In this document: piece after piece, positions 52,300 through 61,197 of the stretch
Layout: every line of letters starts with the position of its first letter
Position numbering within the stretch: position 1 is the first letter of the stretch
NCBI GenBank assembly: GCA_016718155.1
Contig: JADKEH010000020.1
Coordinates: forward strand, 45,887-109,886
DNA from: Candidatus Rhodoferax randersensis
GTDB lineage: Bacteria; Pseudomonadota; Gammaproteobacteria; Burkholderiales; Burkholderiaceae_C
Reading direction: 5' to 3'
DNA length: 64,000 nt
Notes under the pieces: model-generated
Told to the model about the DNA's origin: nothing
What the model saw: only the letters and a program-made list of their open reading frames with translations
The model's database searches: none
Program-made: the position numbers and the translations under genes

Positions 52300-52519
52300 C
52301 GTCATTGCGAGCGTATTACCGCTAAACACAGAAATGCATGGATCGCCACGGCCTGCGGCCTCGCGATGGATGCAGGTTCAGGGTCCGTGAGCGGTTCACC
52401 CCGGCTGGAGGCTCGCAATCACGCTTCGAGGTCCGTCAGGCGGGCCTCCCGGATCCGGCCGATCTCGCACGGACCTTGAAGCTGATGCCGTCATTGCGAG
52501 CGCAGCGCGGCAATCCATG
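52300..52519. repeat. Compound dispersed repeat between HAD and pgi
   Basis: Units CGTCATTGCGAGCG at 52300, GAGGCTCGCAATCACG near 52408-52423 and CGTCATTGCGAGCGCAG at about 52489. It fills the 52280-52533 gap; no gene was seen. Confidence 0.75.
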
Positions 52520-52533
52520 CGTGCGCATCCGGG

Positions 52534-54102
52534 TCAGGTGGCCAGACGCTGCAACAGGCCACGTGTTGAGCCATCCAGACCCGTCGCTTCGGCTCCACCC
52601 AGCGCCGCCTCAATGCCCTTGGCCAGCACCTTGCCCAGTTCCACGCCCCACTGGTCAAAGCTGTTGATGCCCCAGATGGCGCCACTGACAAACACGCGGT
52701 GTTCCTGCAGCGCGATCAGCGCACCCAGGCTGGTGGGGGTGAGCTCATTCAGCAACAAAAAGGTGCTGGGTCGATTGCCTGGAAAGTGCCGGTGCCCACC
52801 CGCGTCGATCTGGCCCACCATCAGCGCCTGCGCCTGGGCCACCCCATTGGCCAGCAGCTTGTTGTGGTGTCCCGCCAAGGTGTGCCGAGGCGTCTTGACC
52901 GCGACGAACTCCACCGGCACCACCTCCGTGCCCTGGTGCAACATTTGAAAGTACGCGTGCTGCCCGTTGGTGCCGGGTTCGCCCCACAAGACCGGTGCGG
53001 TGTCGTAGGGCAGCGCCTGGCCAGCCATGTCCACGCGCTTGCCGTTGCTCTCCATCTCCAACTGCTGCAAGTAAGCCGGCAGGCGGCGCAGGGCGCTGTG
53101 ATAGGGCGCGATGCTGCGGCTGGTGAAGCCGTGAAAGTTGCGGTACCAGACATCGAGCAGGCCCAGGCGCACCGGCAGGTTCTGCTCCAACGGCGCGCTG
53201 CAAAAGTGCTGGTCCATCTCAAACGCCCCGGCCAGCAAGTCACGAAAGCCCTGCGCGCCGATGGCGATGGCAATCGGCAAGCCAATGGCCGACCACATCG
53301 AATAACGACCACCGACCCAATCCCAGAAGCCAAAGGTGGTGCGGACGCCAAACGCCTGCGCCGCCGCCACATTGGTGGTCAGTGCACAGAAGTGCCGCGC
53401 CACATCGGTGCCGCCCTGCGCCTCGAACCAACGCTTGGCCGAGGCCGCGTTGGTCATGGTCTCGGTGGTGGTGAAGGTCTTGGAGGCGATCAGGAACAGC
53501 GTGCTGTGCGGCTGGACCCGGCGCAGCACGGCGGCCAGCTCATGGCCATCCACGTTGGAGACGAAGTGAAAACGTTTGCCCGGCGTCACGAATTCGTCCA
53601 GCGCCAGCACCGCCATTTGCGGGCCCAGGTCGGAGCCACCAATGCCGATGTTGACCACGTCGGTGATGGCCGCGTCGGCGCGCACCGTCTCGGCATAGGC
53701 CAGCATGGCAGCCAGCGTGGCGTGCACCTGTGTTAGCTCAGTTGCTACGCTATTGATATCAGAATGCGCTTGCTGGTGCTGGCCTGCAGCCGGATAACGC
53801 AGCAACCAATGCATCACCGCACGCTGTTCGGTGGCATTGATGGCCTGTCCCGCGAACATCGCATCGCGGTGCTGCAACAGCTCGCACTGGCGCGCCAGGT
53901 CGAACAGCAGCCGCTCGGTCGCGGCGTCGAGCAAGTTTTTCGACAAGTCGGCGAACACATGCGGGGCGTCTTGACTGAATGACTCGAAGCGCTGCGGGTC
54001 TTGCGCAAAGGCGGTACGCAGATCAAACGCATGGCCAGCGTCGGCAAACGCTTCTTGCAGGGCACCCCAAGCGGGGGTTTGGTCACAGCGAGGTCGAGGC
54101 AT
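52534..54102 (-). CDS. pgi: Glucose-6-phosphate isomerase
   Basis: A 522-residue phosphoglucose isomerase that interconverts glucose 6-phosphate and fructose 6-phosphate. Family motifs: NIGIGGSDLGPQMA, SKTFTTTETMTNA, GGRYSMWSAIGLPIA and the signature FDQWGVELGKVLA. All usual active-site regions are present. It begins one base after the transaldolase stop, so both are in one operon with the upstream ABC importer genes. Confidence 0.95.
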   Translation of the reverse strand: MPRPRCDQTPAWGALQEAFADAGHAFDLRTAFAQDPQRFESFSQDAPHVFADLSKNLLDAATERLLFDLARQCELLQHRDAMFAGQAINATEQRAVMHWLLRYPAAGQHQQAHSDINSVATELTQVHATLAAMLAYAETVRADAAITDVVNIGIGGSDLGPQMAVLALDEFVTPGKRFHFVSNVDGHELAAVLRRVQPHSTLFLIASKTFTTTETMTNAASAKRWFEAQGGTDVARHFCALTTNVAAAQAFGVRTTFGFWDWVGGRYSMWSAIGLPIAIAIGAQGFRDLLAGAFEMDQHFCSAPLEQNLPVRLGLLDVWYRNFHGFTSRSIAPYHSALRRLPAYLQQLEMESNGKRVDMAGQALPYDTAPVLWGEPGTNGQHAYFQMLHQGTEVVPVEFVAVKTPRHTLAGHHNKLLANGVAQAQALMVGQIDAGGHRHFPGNRPSTFLLLNELTPTSLGALIALQEHRVFVSGAIWGINSFDQWGVELGKVLAKGIEAALGGAEATGLDGSTRGLLQRLAT

Positions 54103-54103
54103 C

Positions 54104-55051
54104 TTAAGCCGCCAACATCAGTTGTTCCAACTTGATCGCATCGGCACAGAAGGCGCGAATGCCTTCGGCCAGTTTCTCGGTGGCCATGGCGTCTTCGTTG
54201 AGCGCCAAACGGAAGCTCGCCTCGTCATAACTCACGGCGGGCAGATTGAGCCCACGCGCCGCATTGGCATCGAGGCTGCACGCCAAGGGTGCTTCGGTCG
54301 CGGCCAGACTCGCCAGCAGCTCCGGGCTGATGGTCAGCAGGTCGCAACCTGCCAGCGCGGTGATCTGGCCGACGTTGCGAAAACTCGCCCCCATCACCTC
54401 GGTGGCAATACCGAACTTCTTGTAGTGGTTGTAGATCTGCCGCACCGACTTCACGCCGGGATCGTTGGCGCCCGCGCTGGCCGCTTCATCCCAGGCGGCG
54501 CCGGCCGACTTCTTGTACCAGTCGTAAATGCGCCCCACAAAGGGCGAGATCAGTTGCACCCTGGCCTGCCCGCAGGCCACCGCCTGGCAAAACGAGAACA
54601 GCAAGGTCAGGTTGGTGTGAATGCCACGGCGCTCCAACTGTGCGGCGGCCTGGATGCCTTCCCAAGTCGCGGCGACTTTGATCAGCACACGGTCCACATG
54701 GATGCCCTGCGCCTGGTACAGCTCGATCAGCCGCTCCGCGCGCGTCACGGTGGCGCTGGTGTTGAAGCTCAGGCGCGCGTCCACCTCGGTTGAGACACGT
54801 CCCGGAATGATCGACAGGATCTCGCAGCCAAAACGCACCAGCAGGCGGTCCATGATCTCGTCCAACGGGCGGCTGCGGTACTGGGCCACGGTACTGGCCA
54901 GCAGGGGCTGGTAGTCGGCCTTCTGCACCGCCTTGAGGATCAGCGACGGATTGGTGGTGGCGTCTTGCGGCTTGAACGCACCGAGCTGTTTGAAGTCGCC
55001 GGTGTCGGCCACCACGGTGGTGAATTGTTTGAGGGCGTCGAGTTGGTTCAT
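54104..55051 (-). CDS. tal: Transaldolase
   Basis: About 315 residues. The N-terminal MNQLDALKQFTTVVADTGDF and DATTNPSLILKA and the Schiff-base lysine region VLIKVAATWEGI define a TalB-type transaldolase. It links the pentose phosphate pathway with glycolytic sugar phosphates. The ATG at 55051 is the normal family start. It lies between the importer ATPase and pgi, all on the minus strand with gaps of one to 45 bases. Confidence 0.95.
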   Translation of the reverse strand: MNQLDALKQFTTVVADTGDFKQLGAFKPQDATTNPSLILKAVQKADYQPLLASTVAQYRSRPLDEIMDRLLVRFGCEILSIIPGRVSTEVDARLSFNTSATVTRAERLIELYQAQGIHVDRVLIKVAATWEGIQAAAQLERRGIHTNLTLLFSFCQAVACGQARVQLISPFVGRIYDWYKKSAGAAWDEAASAGANDPGVKSVRQIYNHYKKFGIATEVMGASFRNVGQITALAGCDLLTISPELLASLAATEAPLACSLDANAARGLNLPAVSYDEASFRLALNEDAMATEKLAEGIRAFCADAIKLEQLMLAA

Positions 55052-55095
55052 CCGGCAATTATCCTGTGAGCGCCAACCCTTCAAGAACCAGATGG

Positions 55096-56142
55096 TTACA
55101 AGGCCCTGACCACCGATACCCCGTGGTCCGCCAACGTCAGCCCGACCTGCGCGCCCAGTGGCAACACGTGGGTCAGGTCTGGCGACACCACGAAGATGTT
55201 ACCCAGAACGGTCTCGAAGCTGTACTCCAGAAAGCTGCCCAGGTAGGCCGATTTGCGCAGCACCCCGGCGATGCCACGGCCGTCGCGCTGGATGTGCCAG
55301 GCCTCGGGGCGCACCGCCACCTTGACCGCACCGGCTGCCACGGATTGACGCGGGGTGATCAGCAGGGGACCCAGTTGCACCCGCCCATCGGCCCCCGCCG
55401 TTCCGGGGAACAACATCGCCTCACCCATGAAGGCGGCCACAAACTCGCTCTGTGGGCGCTCGTACAAATCCTGCGGTGTGCCACGCTGGGCAATGTTGCC
55501 GTCATTCATCACCACGATCTGGTCGCTCACCGCCAGCGCCTCGCTCTGGTCATGGGTGACGTAGGCCACGGTCAGCTTCAGCCGCTGCTGCAGGGTGCGG
55601 ATCTCTTCGCGCATCTCTCGGCGCAGACGCGCGTCCAGGTTGCTCAGCGGCTCGTCAAACAGCAGCACCGCCGGCTCCAGCACCAGCGAGCGCGCCAGCG
55701 CCACGCGTTGCTGTTGCCCACCCGAGAGCTCGCTGGGCAGTCGCTCGTCATAACCCACCAGCCCGACGTTATGCAGCGTTTCGCCGGCACGACGACGGGC
55801 CTCGGCCTTGACCACGCCCGACATCTTGAGGCCGTACATCACGTTCTCCACCACATTCATGTGCGGAAACAGCGCATAGCTCTGGAACATCATGCTCACG
55901 TTGCGCTGCGCCGGACCCAGCGTGGTCACGTCCCGGCCATCCATGATGACCTGGCCGCTGGTGGGCGACTCCAGCCCGGCGATCATGCGCAGCACGGTGG
56001 TCTTGCCACAACCGGAGGGACCGAGGATGGTGGTCAGTGTGCCCTTGGCGATCTCGAAGTCGATGCCCTTGACCACCAGCGGCGCCGAGCCGTCGGTGCC
56101 ATAGCGCTTGGTGATGTGTTTGAATTCGACGCCGTGGTTCAT
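55096..56142 (-). CDS. ABC importer ATP-binding protein (FbpC/AfuC-like)
   Basis: A 348-residue ATPase. Walker A GPSGCGKTT, Q-loop MMFQSYALFPHMNV, signature LSGGQQQRVALARSL, Walker B VLLFDEPLSNLD and H-loop VTHDQSEAL are complete, with a C-terminal TOBE-like region (FMGEAMLFPG). Family members are named iron(III), phosphonate or putrescine type; here the gene is directly followed by tal and pgi, which favours a sugar-phosphate importer like AfuABC. Confidence 0.88.
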   Translation of the reverse strand: MNHGVEFKHITKRYGTDGSAPLVVKGIDFEIAKGTLTTILGPSGCGKTTVLRMIAGLESPTSGQVIMDGRDVTTLGPAQRNVSMMFQSYALFPHMNVVENVMYGLKMSGVVKAEARRRAGETLHNVGLVGYDERLPSELSGGQQQRVALARSLVLEPAVLLFDEPLSNLDARLRREMREEIRTLQQRLKLTVAYVTHDQSEALAVSDQIVVMNDGNIAQRGTPQDLYERPQSEFVAAFMGEAMLFPGTAGADGRVQLGPLLITPRQSVAAGAVKVAVRPEAWHIQRDGRGIAGVLRKSAYLGSFLEYSFETVLGNIFVVSPDLTHVLPLGAQVGLTLADHGVSVVRAL

Positions 56143-56163
56143 GGTGACTTTGCGGGTGGAGGT

Positions 56164-58386
56164 TCAGGGTGACGCCAGCGCGTTGGCAGGGGCGGCCACG
56201 GCACGCCGCCCGAGCTTGCGTTCGCCCACCAAAAATTGGATTAGGGCGATTGCCAGCGACATCAGGATGATGAGCACCGTGCAGTAGGCCAGTGCCACGC
56301 CATAGTCGCCATTGCCGACGCGTCCAATGATGTAGGTGGTGGCGAGTTCGTTCTCTGCCGTCACCAGGAAGATCACCGCGCTGACCGTGGTCATGGCGCG
56401 CACAAAGCTGTACACCAGCGCCGCCACCAGGGCGGGTTTGAGCAGGGGCAAGACCACGTGAAGCAGGGTCTGTGCGGTGGAGGCGCGCAGCATCAGCGAG
56501 GCTTCGTCCAGCGACTTGTCCAACTGCTTGAAGGCGGCGGTGCCAGCCCGCACGCCCACCGGCAGGTTTCGAAACATGAAGCACAAGACAATGATCAGCC
56601 CGGTACCAGTCAGTTCGACCGGCGGCACGTTAAAGGCCAGGATGTAGCTCACCCCCAGCACCGTGCCCGGTATGGCAAACGCCAGCAGGGCGACAAACTC
56701 GAACGCAGAGCGACCCCGAAACTCGGTGCGCGCCAGCAGGTAGGCAATCATCAATCCGGTGGCGGCCGTCATGGGTGCCGATAGTCCCGCCAGCTTGACG
56801 GTGGTGAACAGCGAATTCCAGGCGGTGCCCGCCCACACCAGGCCGAACTGTCCCCACTCCAGAGCGAACGCGGTCTTGAAGTGCTGCAGGGTAGGTGTGT
56901 AGTCGCGGCCCCAGGTTTGCACAAAGCCGCCAGCAAACGCAAACAGGTAAACCACCACAGTGAAGGCGAGCCAGGGGTAGACCACGGCGTTCAAGCTTCG
57001 GCGCACGCCGTCAGGCAGCGTCATGGCAATGCCGGCATCACCCTTGCCGCTGACGGTGGTGAAACTCTGGCGCCCCAGCAAGCCACGCTGCACCGCGAAC
57101 ACCAGCAGGGCGAACAGCGTCAGGATCCAGGCCAGCGAAGCGGCGCGGCCCTGGTCGTACTGCGCACCGACAATGGCAAAGAAGATGTCGGTTGACAAGA
57201 CCGAGAACTGCCCGCCGACCACCACCGGGTTGCCAAAGTCGGCCATGCTCTCGATGAAACCGACCAAAAAGGCGTTGGCCAGCCCTGGCTTGAGCAAGGG
57301 CACAGTGATGCTGAAGAAGGCCTGTGTGCGGTTGGCGCGCAGGGTTTGCGCCGCCTCTTCCAGACTGGGCGCCACCCCCTGCACCACGCCGCGCATGATC
57401 ATGAACGCAATGGGCGTGAAGGCAAACAACTGAGCGATCCAGACCCCGAGCGCACCGTAGAACCAACGCGTCGGCTCGATGCCAAAGGCGTACTCCAGAG
57501 CCTGGTTGACGACACCGGCGCGGCCGAACAACAGAATCAAGCCGAGCCCAACCACAAAGGGCGGCGTGATGATTGGCAACAGGGCGATCACGCGCAAAGG
57601 CGTCTGGATACGAGCCGCCACGGACGTGGCTGCGCTGCGCTCGGCCAACAGCGCCATCATGGTGCCCAGCACGGTGGTGCCCGTGGCCGTGGCCAGCGCC
57701 AGAAACAGCGTGTTCCAGGCAACCCCGCAGCGCACGCCGCCAGCCAGGCAGCCCAGTCCCCAGACCCGCTCGTTGCCAACGCGTTCGGCCAGCGCGGTCA
57801 GGGACCAGTGCCCGGCCTCGTCCAGGAAGGCGCCGTGCAGCGCCTTGGTTACCGGAAACGCGATGAACAGCAGCAGCAGCACCGAGCACCCCACTACCGC
57901 CGAGGCGATGAACAGATCGCCCTTGAAGTAGCCACGCCGCGCCACCCCCGCGGCGCCGATCATCACCAGCGACAACAGCACGACGAAGGCGCCGATGCCA
58001 ATCCCAAACTGATTGCTGGCCAGCTCACCAAACTGTGTGTTGAACAACGCCAACGACCAGCCCTTGGCGCCAATCAGGAAGCCACTGGCAAGCAGCCCTC
58101 CAAAACCGACCAGCCCGCCCATCAGGAACCAGGCGCCTTGCGCCTTGCCTGCGGGCAGCACCAAACCGACCGCGGCGATCACCAAGCCCAGCAAACCCAC
58201 CAACAGCCAACTGCGCCCATGCAGCACGACTTGCAGCAAGCCGTTGGCGGTCTCGGGGCCACCCAGGACTTGCGACAGCACGCTGTACCAGGCGGTGTCC
58301 TGAATGGCATACCAGGGCAACAGCAGATAGCCCAGCAGGCCCGTGACGAGCCACAGCACAGCTGCCTGATTGGGGCGCTTGTTCAC
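56164..58386 (-). CDS. ABC importer fused double permease
   Basis: A 740-residue membrane protein made of two fused permease domains. EAA loops occur at about 343-365 (EEAAQTLRANRTQAFFS) and 626-650 (DEASLMLRASTAQTLLH). An N-terminal extension with several extra helices (residues 1-190) precedes the first domain. The fused design is that of FbpB/AfuB-type importers. It lies between the binding protein and ATPase genes with gaps of 15 and 21 bases. Confidence 0.9.
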   Translation of the reverse strand: MNKRPNQAAVLWLVTGLLGYLLLPWYAIQDTAWYSVLSQVLGGPETANGLLQVVLHGRSWLLVGLLGLVIAAVGLVLPAGKAQGAWFLMGGLVGFGGLLASGFLIGAKGWSLALFNTQFGELASNQFGIGIGAFVVLLSLVMIGAAGVARRGYFKGDLFIASAVVGCSVLLLLFIAFPVTKALHGAFLDEAGHWSLTALAERVGNERVWGLGCLAGGVRCGVAWNTLFLALATATGTTVLGTMMALLAERSAATSVAARIQTPLRVIALLPIITPPFVVGLGLILLFGRAGVVNQALEYAFGIEPTRWFYGALGVWIAQLFAFTPIAFMIMRGVVQGVAPSLEEAAQTLRANRTQAFFSITVPLLKPGLANAFLVGFIESMADFGNPVVVGGQFSVLSTDIFFAIVGAQYDQGRAASLAWILTLFALLVFAVQRGLLGRQSFTTVSGKGDAGIAMTLPDGVRRSLNAVVYPWLAFTVVVYLFAFAGGFVQTWGRDYTPTLQHFKTAFALEWGQFGLVWAGTAWNSLFTTVKLAGLSAPMTAATGLMIAYLLARTEFRGRSAFEFVALLAFAIPGTVLGVSYILAFNVPPVELTGTGLIIVLCFMFRNLPVGVRAGTAAFKQLDKSLDEASLMLRASTAQTLLHVVLPLLKPALVAALVYSFVRAMTTVSAVIFLVTAENELATTYIIGRVGNGDYGVALAYCTVLIILMSLAIALIQFLVGERKLGRRAVAAPANALASP

Positions 58387-58401
58387 GCGCGGGGACGCCA
58401 G

Positions 58402-59415
58402 TTAGCGCGGCAGCGAATTGACGTCCTTCTCCCACTTGGCGATCAGCCGGCGGCGCTCGGTCGAGGCACCGTACTTGGCGTAGTCGTAGTTGATGAATTT
58501 GATGGCCTTGAAGTCCGGCACGCGGGGGTCCACCTTGGCGGCCTTGTTGGAGGGCAACTGGAATTGCTTGGCGGCGGCTGCCATTTCCTGCGCGGCGGGC
58601 GTCAGCGCCCACTCGTAGAACTTCTTGGCAGCCTCCAGATTGCGCGCGCCCTTGATGATGCTCATGGAGCCGATCTCGGCGCCAGTACCCTCGCCGGGGG
58701 TGATGGTTTCCACCGGAAAGCCGTTCATCTTCTCGCCCGGGCCGTCATGCACAAAGCTGATCGACACCGCCGTCTCGCCGCGGGCCACCGCCTTGATCGG
58801 GCCGGTGCCCGAGCGTGTGTACTGGCTGATGTTCTTGTGCAGGCGCTTGAGGTAGTCAAAGGCCTTGTCCTCGCCCATCAGTTGCACCAGCGTGGCGACC
58901 ATGGTGTAAGCGGTGCCACTGGAGCCGGGGTTGGCCACCTGGATGTCGCCTTTGTACTCGGGCTTGAGCAAGTCGGCCCAGGACTTGGGCACCGCCAGCT
59001 TCTTCTTGGCCAGCAATTCCGGGTTGTAACCAAAACCCAAGGGGCCGGAATAGATGCCCACCGTTTTGTAGCCGGCCTGCTGCGCCTGCTGCTGCGCCCA
59101 GCCATGCAACTGCGGCAGGCTGGGTGATTTGTACTCCAGCGACAGGCCCTGTTCGGCGGCCTGCAAATGCGGGTCACCGGTACCGCCAAACCAGATGTCG
59201 GTCTTGGGGTTGTCTTTCTCGGCAATCAGCTGGGCCAGCGCCTCGCCCGAGCCTTTCATGCTGACATTGATCTTGGTGCCGGTGGTGCGCGCGTACACCG
59301 TGCCCAACATGTTGCACCACTCGGCCTGCACCGAACAGATGATGTTGACCTGGCCCTGCGCCCACGCGTTGACTGACAACACCGCCGCCGCCGCGACCGC
59401 CCAAAGTTTGTTCAT
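58402..59415 (-). CDS. ABC importer periplasmic binding protein, iron/sugar-phosphate type
   Basis: A 337-residue binding protein with a signal peptide (MNKLWAVAAAAVLSVNAWAQ). The mature protein (VNIICSVQAEWCNMLGTVYA, DIWFGGTGDPHLQAAEQG, SGTGPIKAVARGETAVSIS) belongs to the FbpA/AfuA group. The tyrosine pair that binds iron in FbpA is not obvious near the C-terminus. With tal and pgi in the operon and zwf-hexR divergent, sugar phosphate is the favoured ligand; this is inferred. AGGAG precedes the ATG. Confidence 0.85.
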   Translation of the reverse strand: MNKLWAVAAAAVLSVNAWAQGQVNIICSVQAEWCNMLGTVYARTTGTKINVSMKGSGEALAQLIAEKDNPKTDIWFGGTGDPHLQAAEQGLSLEYKSPSLPQLHGWAQQQAQQAGYKTVGIYSGPLGFGYNPELLAKKKLAVPKSWADLLKPEYKGDIQVANPGSSGTAYTMVATLVQLMGEDKAFDYLKRLHKNISQYTRSGTGPIKAVARGETAVSISFVHDGPGEKMNGFPVETITPGEGTGAEIGSMSIIKGARNLEAAKKFYEWALTPAAQEMAAAAKQFQLPSNKAAKVDPRVPDFKAIKFINYDYAKYGASTERRRLIAKWEKDVNSLPR

Positions 59416-59453
59416 TACCTGCCACTCCTGTTGGACCCGGCGCTTGCACGCTG

Positions 59454-59468
59454 GGTAATTTGATTACC
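59454..59468. promoter_or_regulatory. HexR-type palindrome in the importer/zwf intergenic region
   Basis: GGTAATTTGATTACC is a perfect 15-base palindrome (three-base centre) close to the published HexR consensus TGTAATTAAATTACA. It lies 39 bases upstream of the binding-protein start. Confidence 0.5.
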
Positions 59469-59608
59469 GCTCGAGCGTAGCCGCGATGAGTCACAGTTAG
59501 GAACACGCTAGGAGAAATCACAGCGGCACAGAATGCCGCCGCGCCCGCAGAACCCACCTGCGGCGCTGAACACGCCTTGAAGTGATAGGCTGCGGTGAGA
59601 ATAAAGCC

Positions 59609-59637
59609 GTTACATTACTTCCTCAATTTTATGTAAC
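59609..59637. promoter_or_regulatory. Inverted repeat before zwf
   Basis: GTTACAT (59609-59615) and ATGTAAC (59631-59637) form a spaced inverted repeat 12 bases before the zwf start. It may be a second regulator site or part of the promoter. No other element was assigned in 59416-59648. Confidence 0.35.
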
Positions 59638-59648
59638 CAGCTTCTTTT

Positions 59649-61103
59649 ATGTCTTTTGACCTCGTTCTCTTCGGCGGCACCGGCGACCTGGCCTGGCGCA
59701 AACTGATGCCGGCCTTGTTTCAAGCGTTTCGCCACGGTACCTTGCCAGCGGGCGGGCGCATTGTGGGGGTAGGGCGCGACGACCTCAGCGCCGAGCAGTA
59801 CCGCGCGCTGATTCGCTCACGCTTTGACGGTGTGGACCTGGCAAAGCGCCCCGGCGACGGTGAGTTCGAACGTTTTGCCGCCCTGCTGGACTTTGTGCGC
59901 ATGGACCTGTCCAAGCCCGAGGACTACGCCAAACTGGTGGACGCCCTGGCGCAGCGCCATGCCGACACCGTGGTGATGTACGTCGCCACCGCACCCGCCC
60001 TGTTCACCACCGTGTGCGAGCAGCTCGCCGCGGCCGGACTCAACACCGCCAACACCCGCATCGTGCTGGAAAAGCCGCTGGGGCACGACCTGGCCTCCAA
60101 CCGTGCCATCAACGCCACGGTGCGCCAGGTGTTTGGCGAAAAGCAGGTGTTCCGCATCGACCACTACCTGGGCAAGCCGGCGGTGCAAAACCTGTTTGCG
60201 CTGCGCTTTGGCAACGCCTTGTTCGAGCCGCTGTGGCGGCGCGAGCATATCGCCAACATCCAGATCACGATCGCCGAAGACATTGGCGTGGAAAAGCGCG
60301 GCGCGTTCTACGAGACCACCGGCGCGCTGCGCGACATGGTGCAGAACCACGCGCTGCAGCTGTTGTGCGCGATTGGGATGGAGCCGCCGATCAACTCGCA
60401 CGCCGACGCCATCCGCGACGAAAAACTCAAGGTGCTGCGCTCATTGGCCCCCTGGACGGCCGAAACGCTCAAGCAGGACGTGATTCGCGGCCAGTATGCG
60501 GCCGGCAACATCGGTGCCACGGCGGTCAGCGCCTACCGCGCCGAGCCCGGCGTGCAGCCGCAAAGCCAGACCGAGACCTTTGTCGCCCTGCGCACCGAGA
60601 TTGCCAACTGGCGCTGGGCCGGCGTGCCTTTCTACATCCGCACCGGCAAACGGCTGGCCGGGCGCGATGCACGCATCGTGGTCAACTTCCGGCCCACGCC
60701 GCATGCCATTTTCAACTCCAATATTGGTGTGGCTAACCGGCTGGTGATCAACCTGCAGCCCAAGGACGGGCTGGAGCTTCATCTGCTGGCGCAGGGCCAG
60801 GACAACCGGCGTAATTCCAACACCCTGGCGCCGGTGCAGCTCGACCTCGACTTCGACAAGCGCTTTGGCGCAGAGCGGGTGGGCGCCTACGAGCGGCTGC
60901 TGCTCGACGTGATCGACGGCCGGCTGAACCTGTTCGTGCGCAGCGACGAGCAGGAAGAAGCCTGGCGCTGGGTCGAGCCGATTCTGGAGCACTGGAAAAA
61001 CGACCCACAAGGCCCGCGTCCGTATGCCGCCGGAACCTGGGGGCCCAGCGCGTCGAGCGCCATGATTGCGCGCGATGGGTTTTGCTGGAGCGAAGAGAGT
61101 TAA
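59649..61103 (+). CDS. zwf: Glucose-6-phosphate 1-dehydrogenase
   Basis: A 484-residue NADP-linked enzyme that opens the oxidative pentose phosphate and Entner-Doudoroff routes. FGGTGDLAWRKLMPALFQ near the start is the nucleotide-binding motif and RIDHYLGKPAVQNL the active-site signature. The length is normal. It is divergent from the importer-tal-pgi operon and is followed after 94 bases by hexR, a classic arrangement. Confidence 0.96.
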   Translation: MSFDLVLFGGTGDLAWRKLMPALFQAFRHGTLPAGGRIVGVGRDDLSAEQYRALIRSRFDGVDLAKRPGDGEFERFAALLDFVRMDLSKPEDYAKLVDALAQRHADTVVMYVATAPALFTTVCEQLAAAGLNTANTRIVLEKPLGHDLASNRAINATVRQVFGEKQVFRIDHYLGKPAVQNLFALRFGNALFEPLWRREHIANIQITIAEDIGVEKRGAFYETTGALRDMVQNHALQLLCAIGMEPPINSHADAIRDEKLKVLRSLAPWTAETLKQDVIRGQYAAGNIGATAVSAYRAEPGVQPQSQTETFVALRTEIANWRWAGVPFYIRTGKRLAGRDARIVVNFRPTPHAIFNSNIGVANRLVINLQPKDGLELHLLAQGQDNRRNSNTLAPVQLDLDFDKRFGAERVGAYERLLLDVIDGRLNLFVRSDEQEEAWRWVEPILEHWKNDPQGPRPYAAGTWGPSASSAMIARDGFCWSEES

Positions 61104-61197
61104 GCCGCCATGGCACCGGAATGCGTCATGCGGGGCGGATCGCGGGACGGGAGCCACGCCCCGATCTTGAATAGTAAGCAGCTCAACCGGAGAAGCC

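Noticed and set aside
55066..56172. Plus-strand open frame opposite the importer ATPase
   Set aside because: The minus strand has all ABC ATPase motifs, so this is a shadow.
57346..59127. Long plus-strand open frame opposite the importer permease and binding protein
   Set aside because: Same shadow effect. The His/Gln/Arg-rich translation is typical of antisense frames, and the minus-strand genes have clear motifs.
58402..59415. Firm call as ferric-iron binding protein FbpA
   Set aside because: Iron ligands were not clear, and the operon contains tal and pgi with zwf-hexR divergent, so iron was not assigned.
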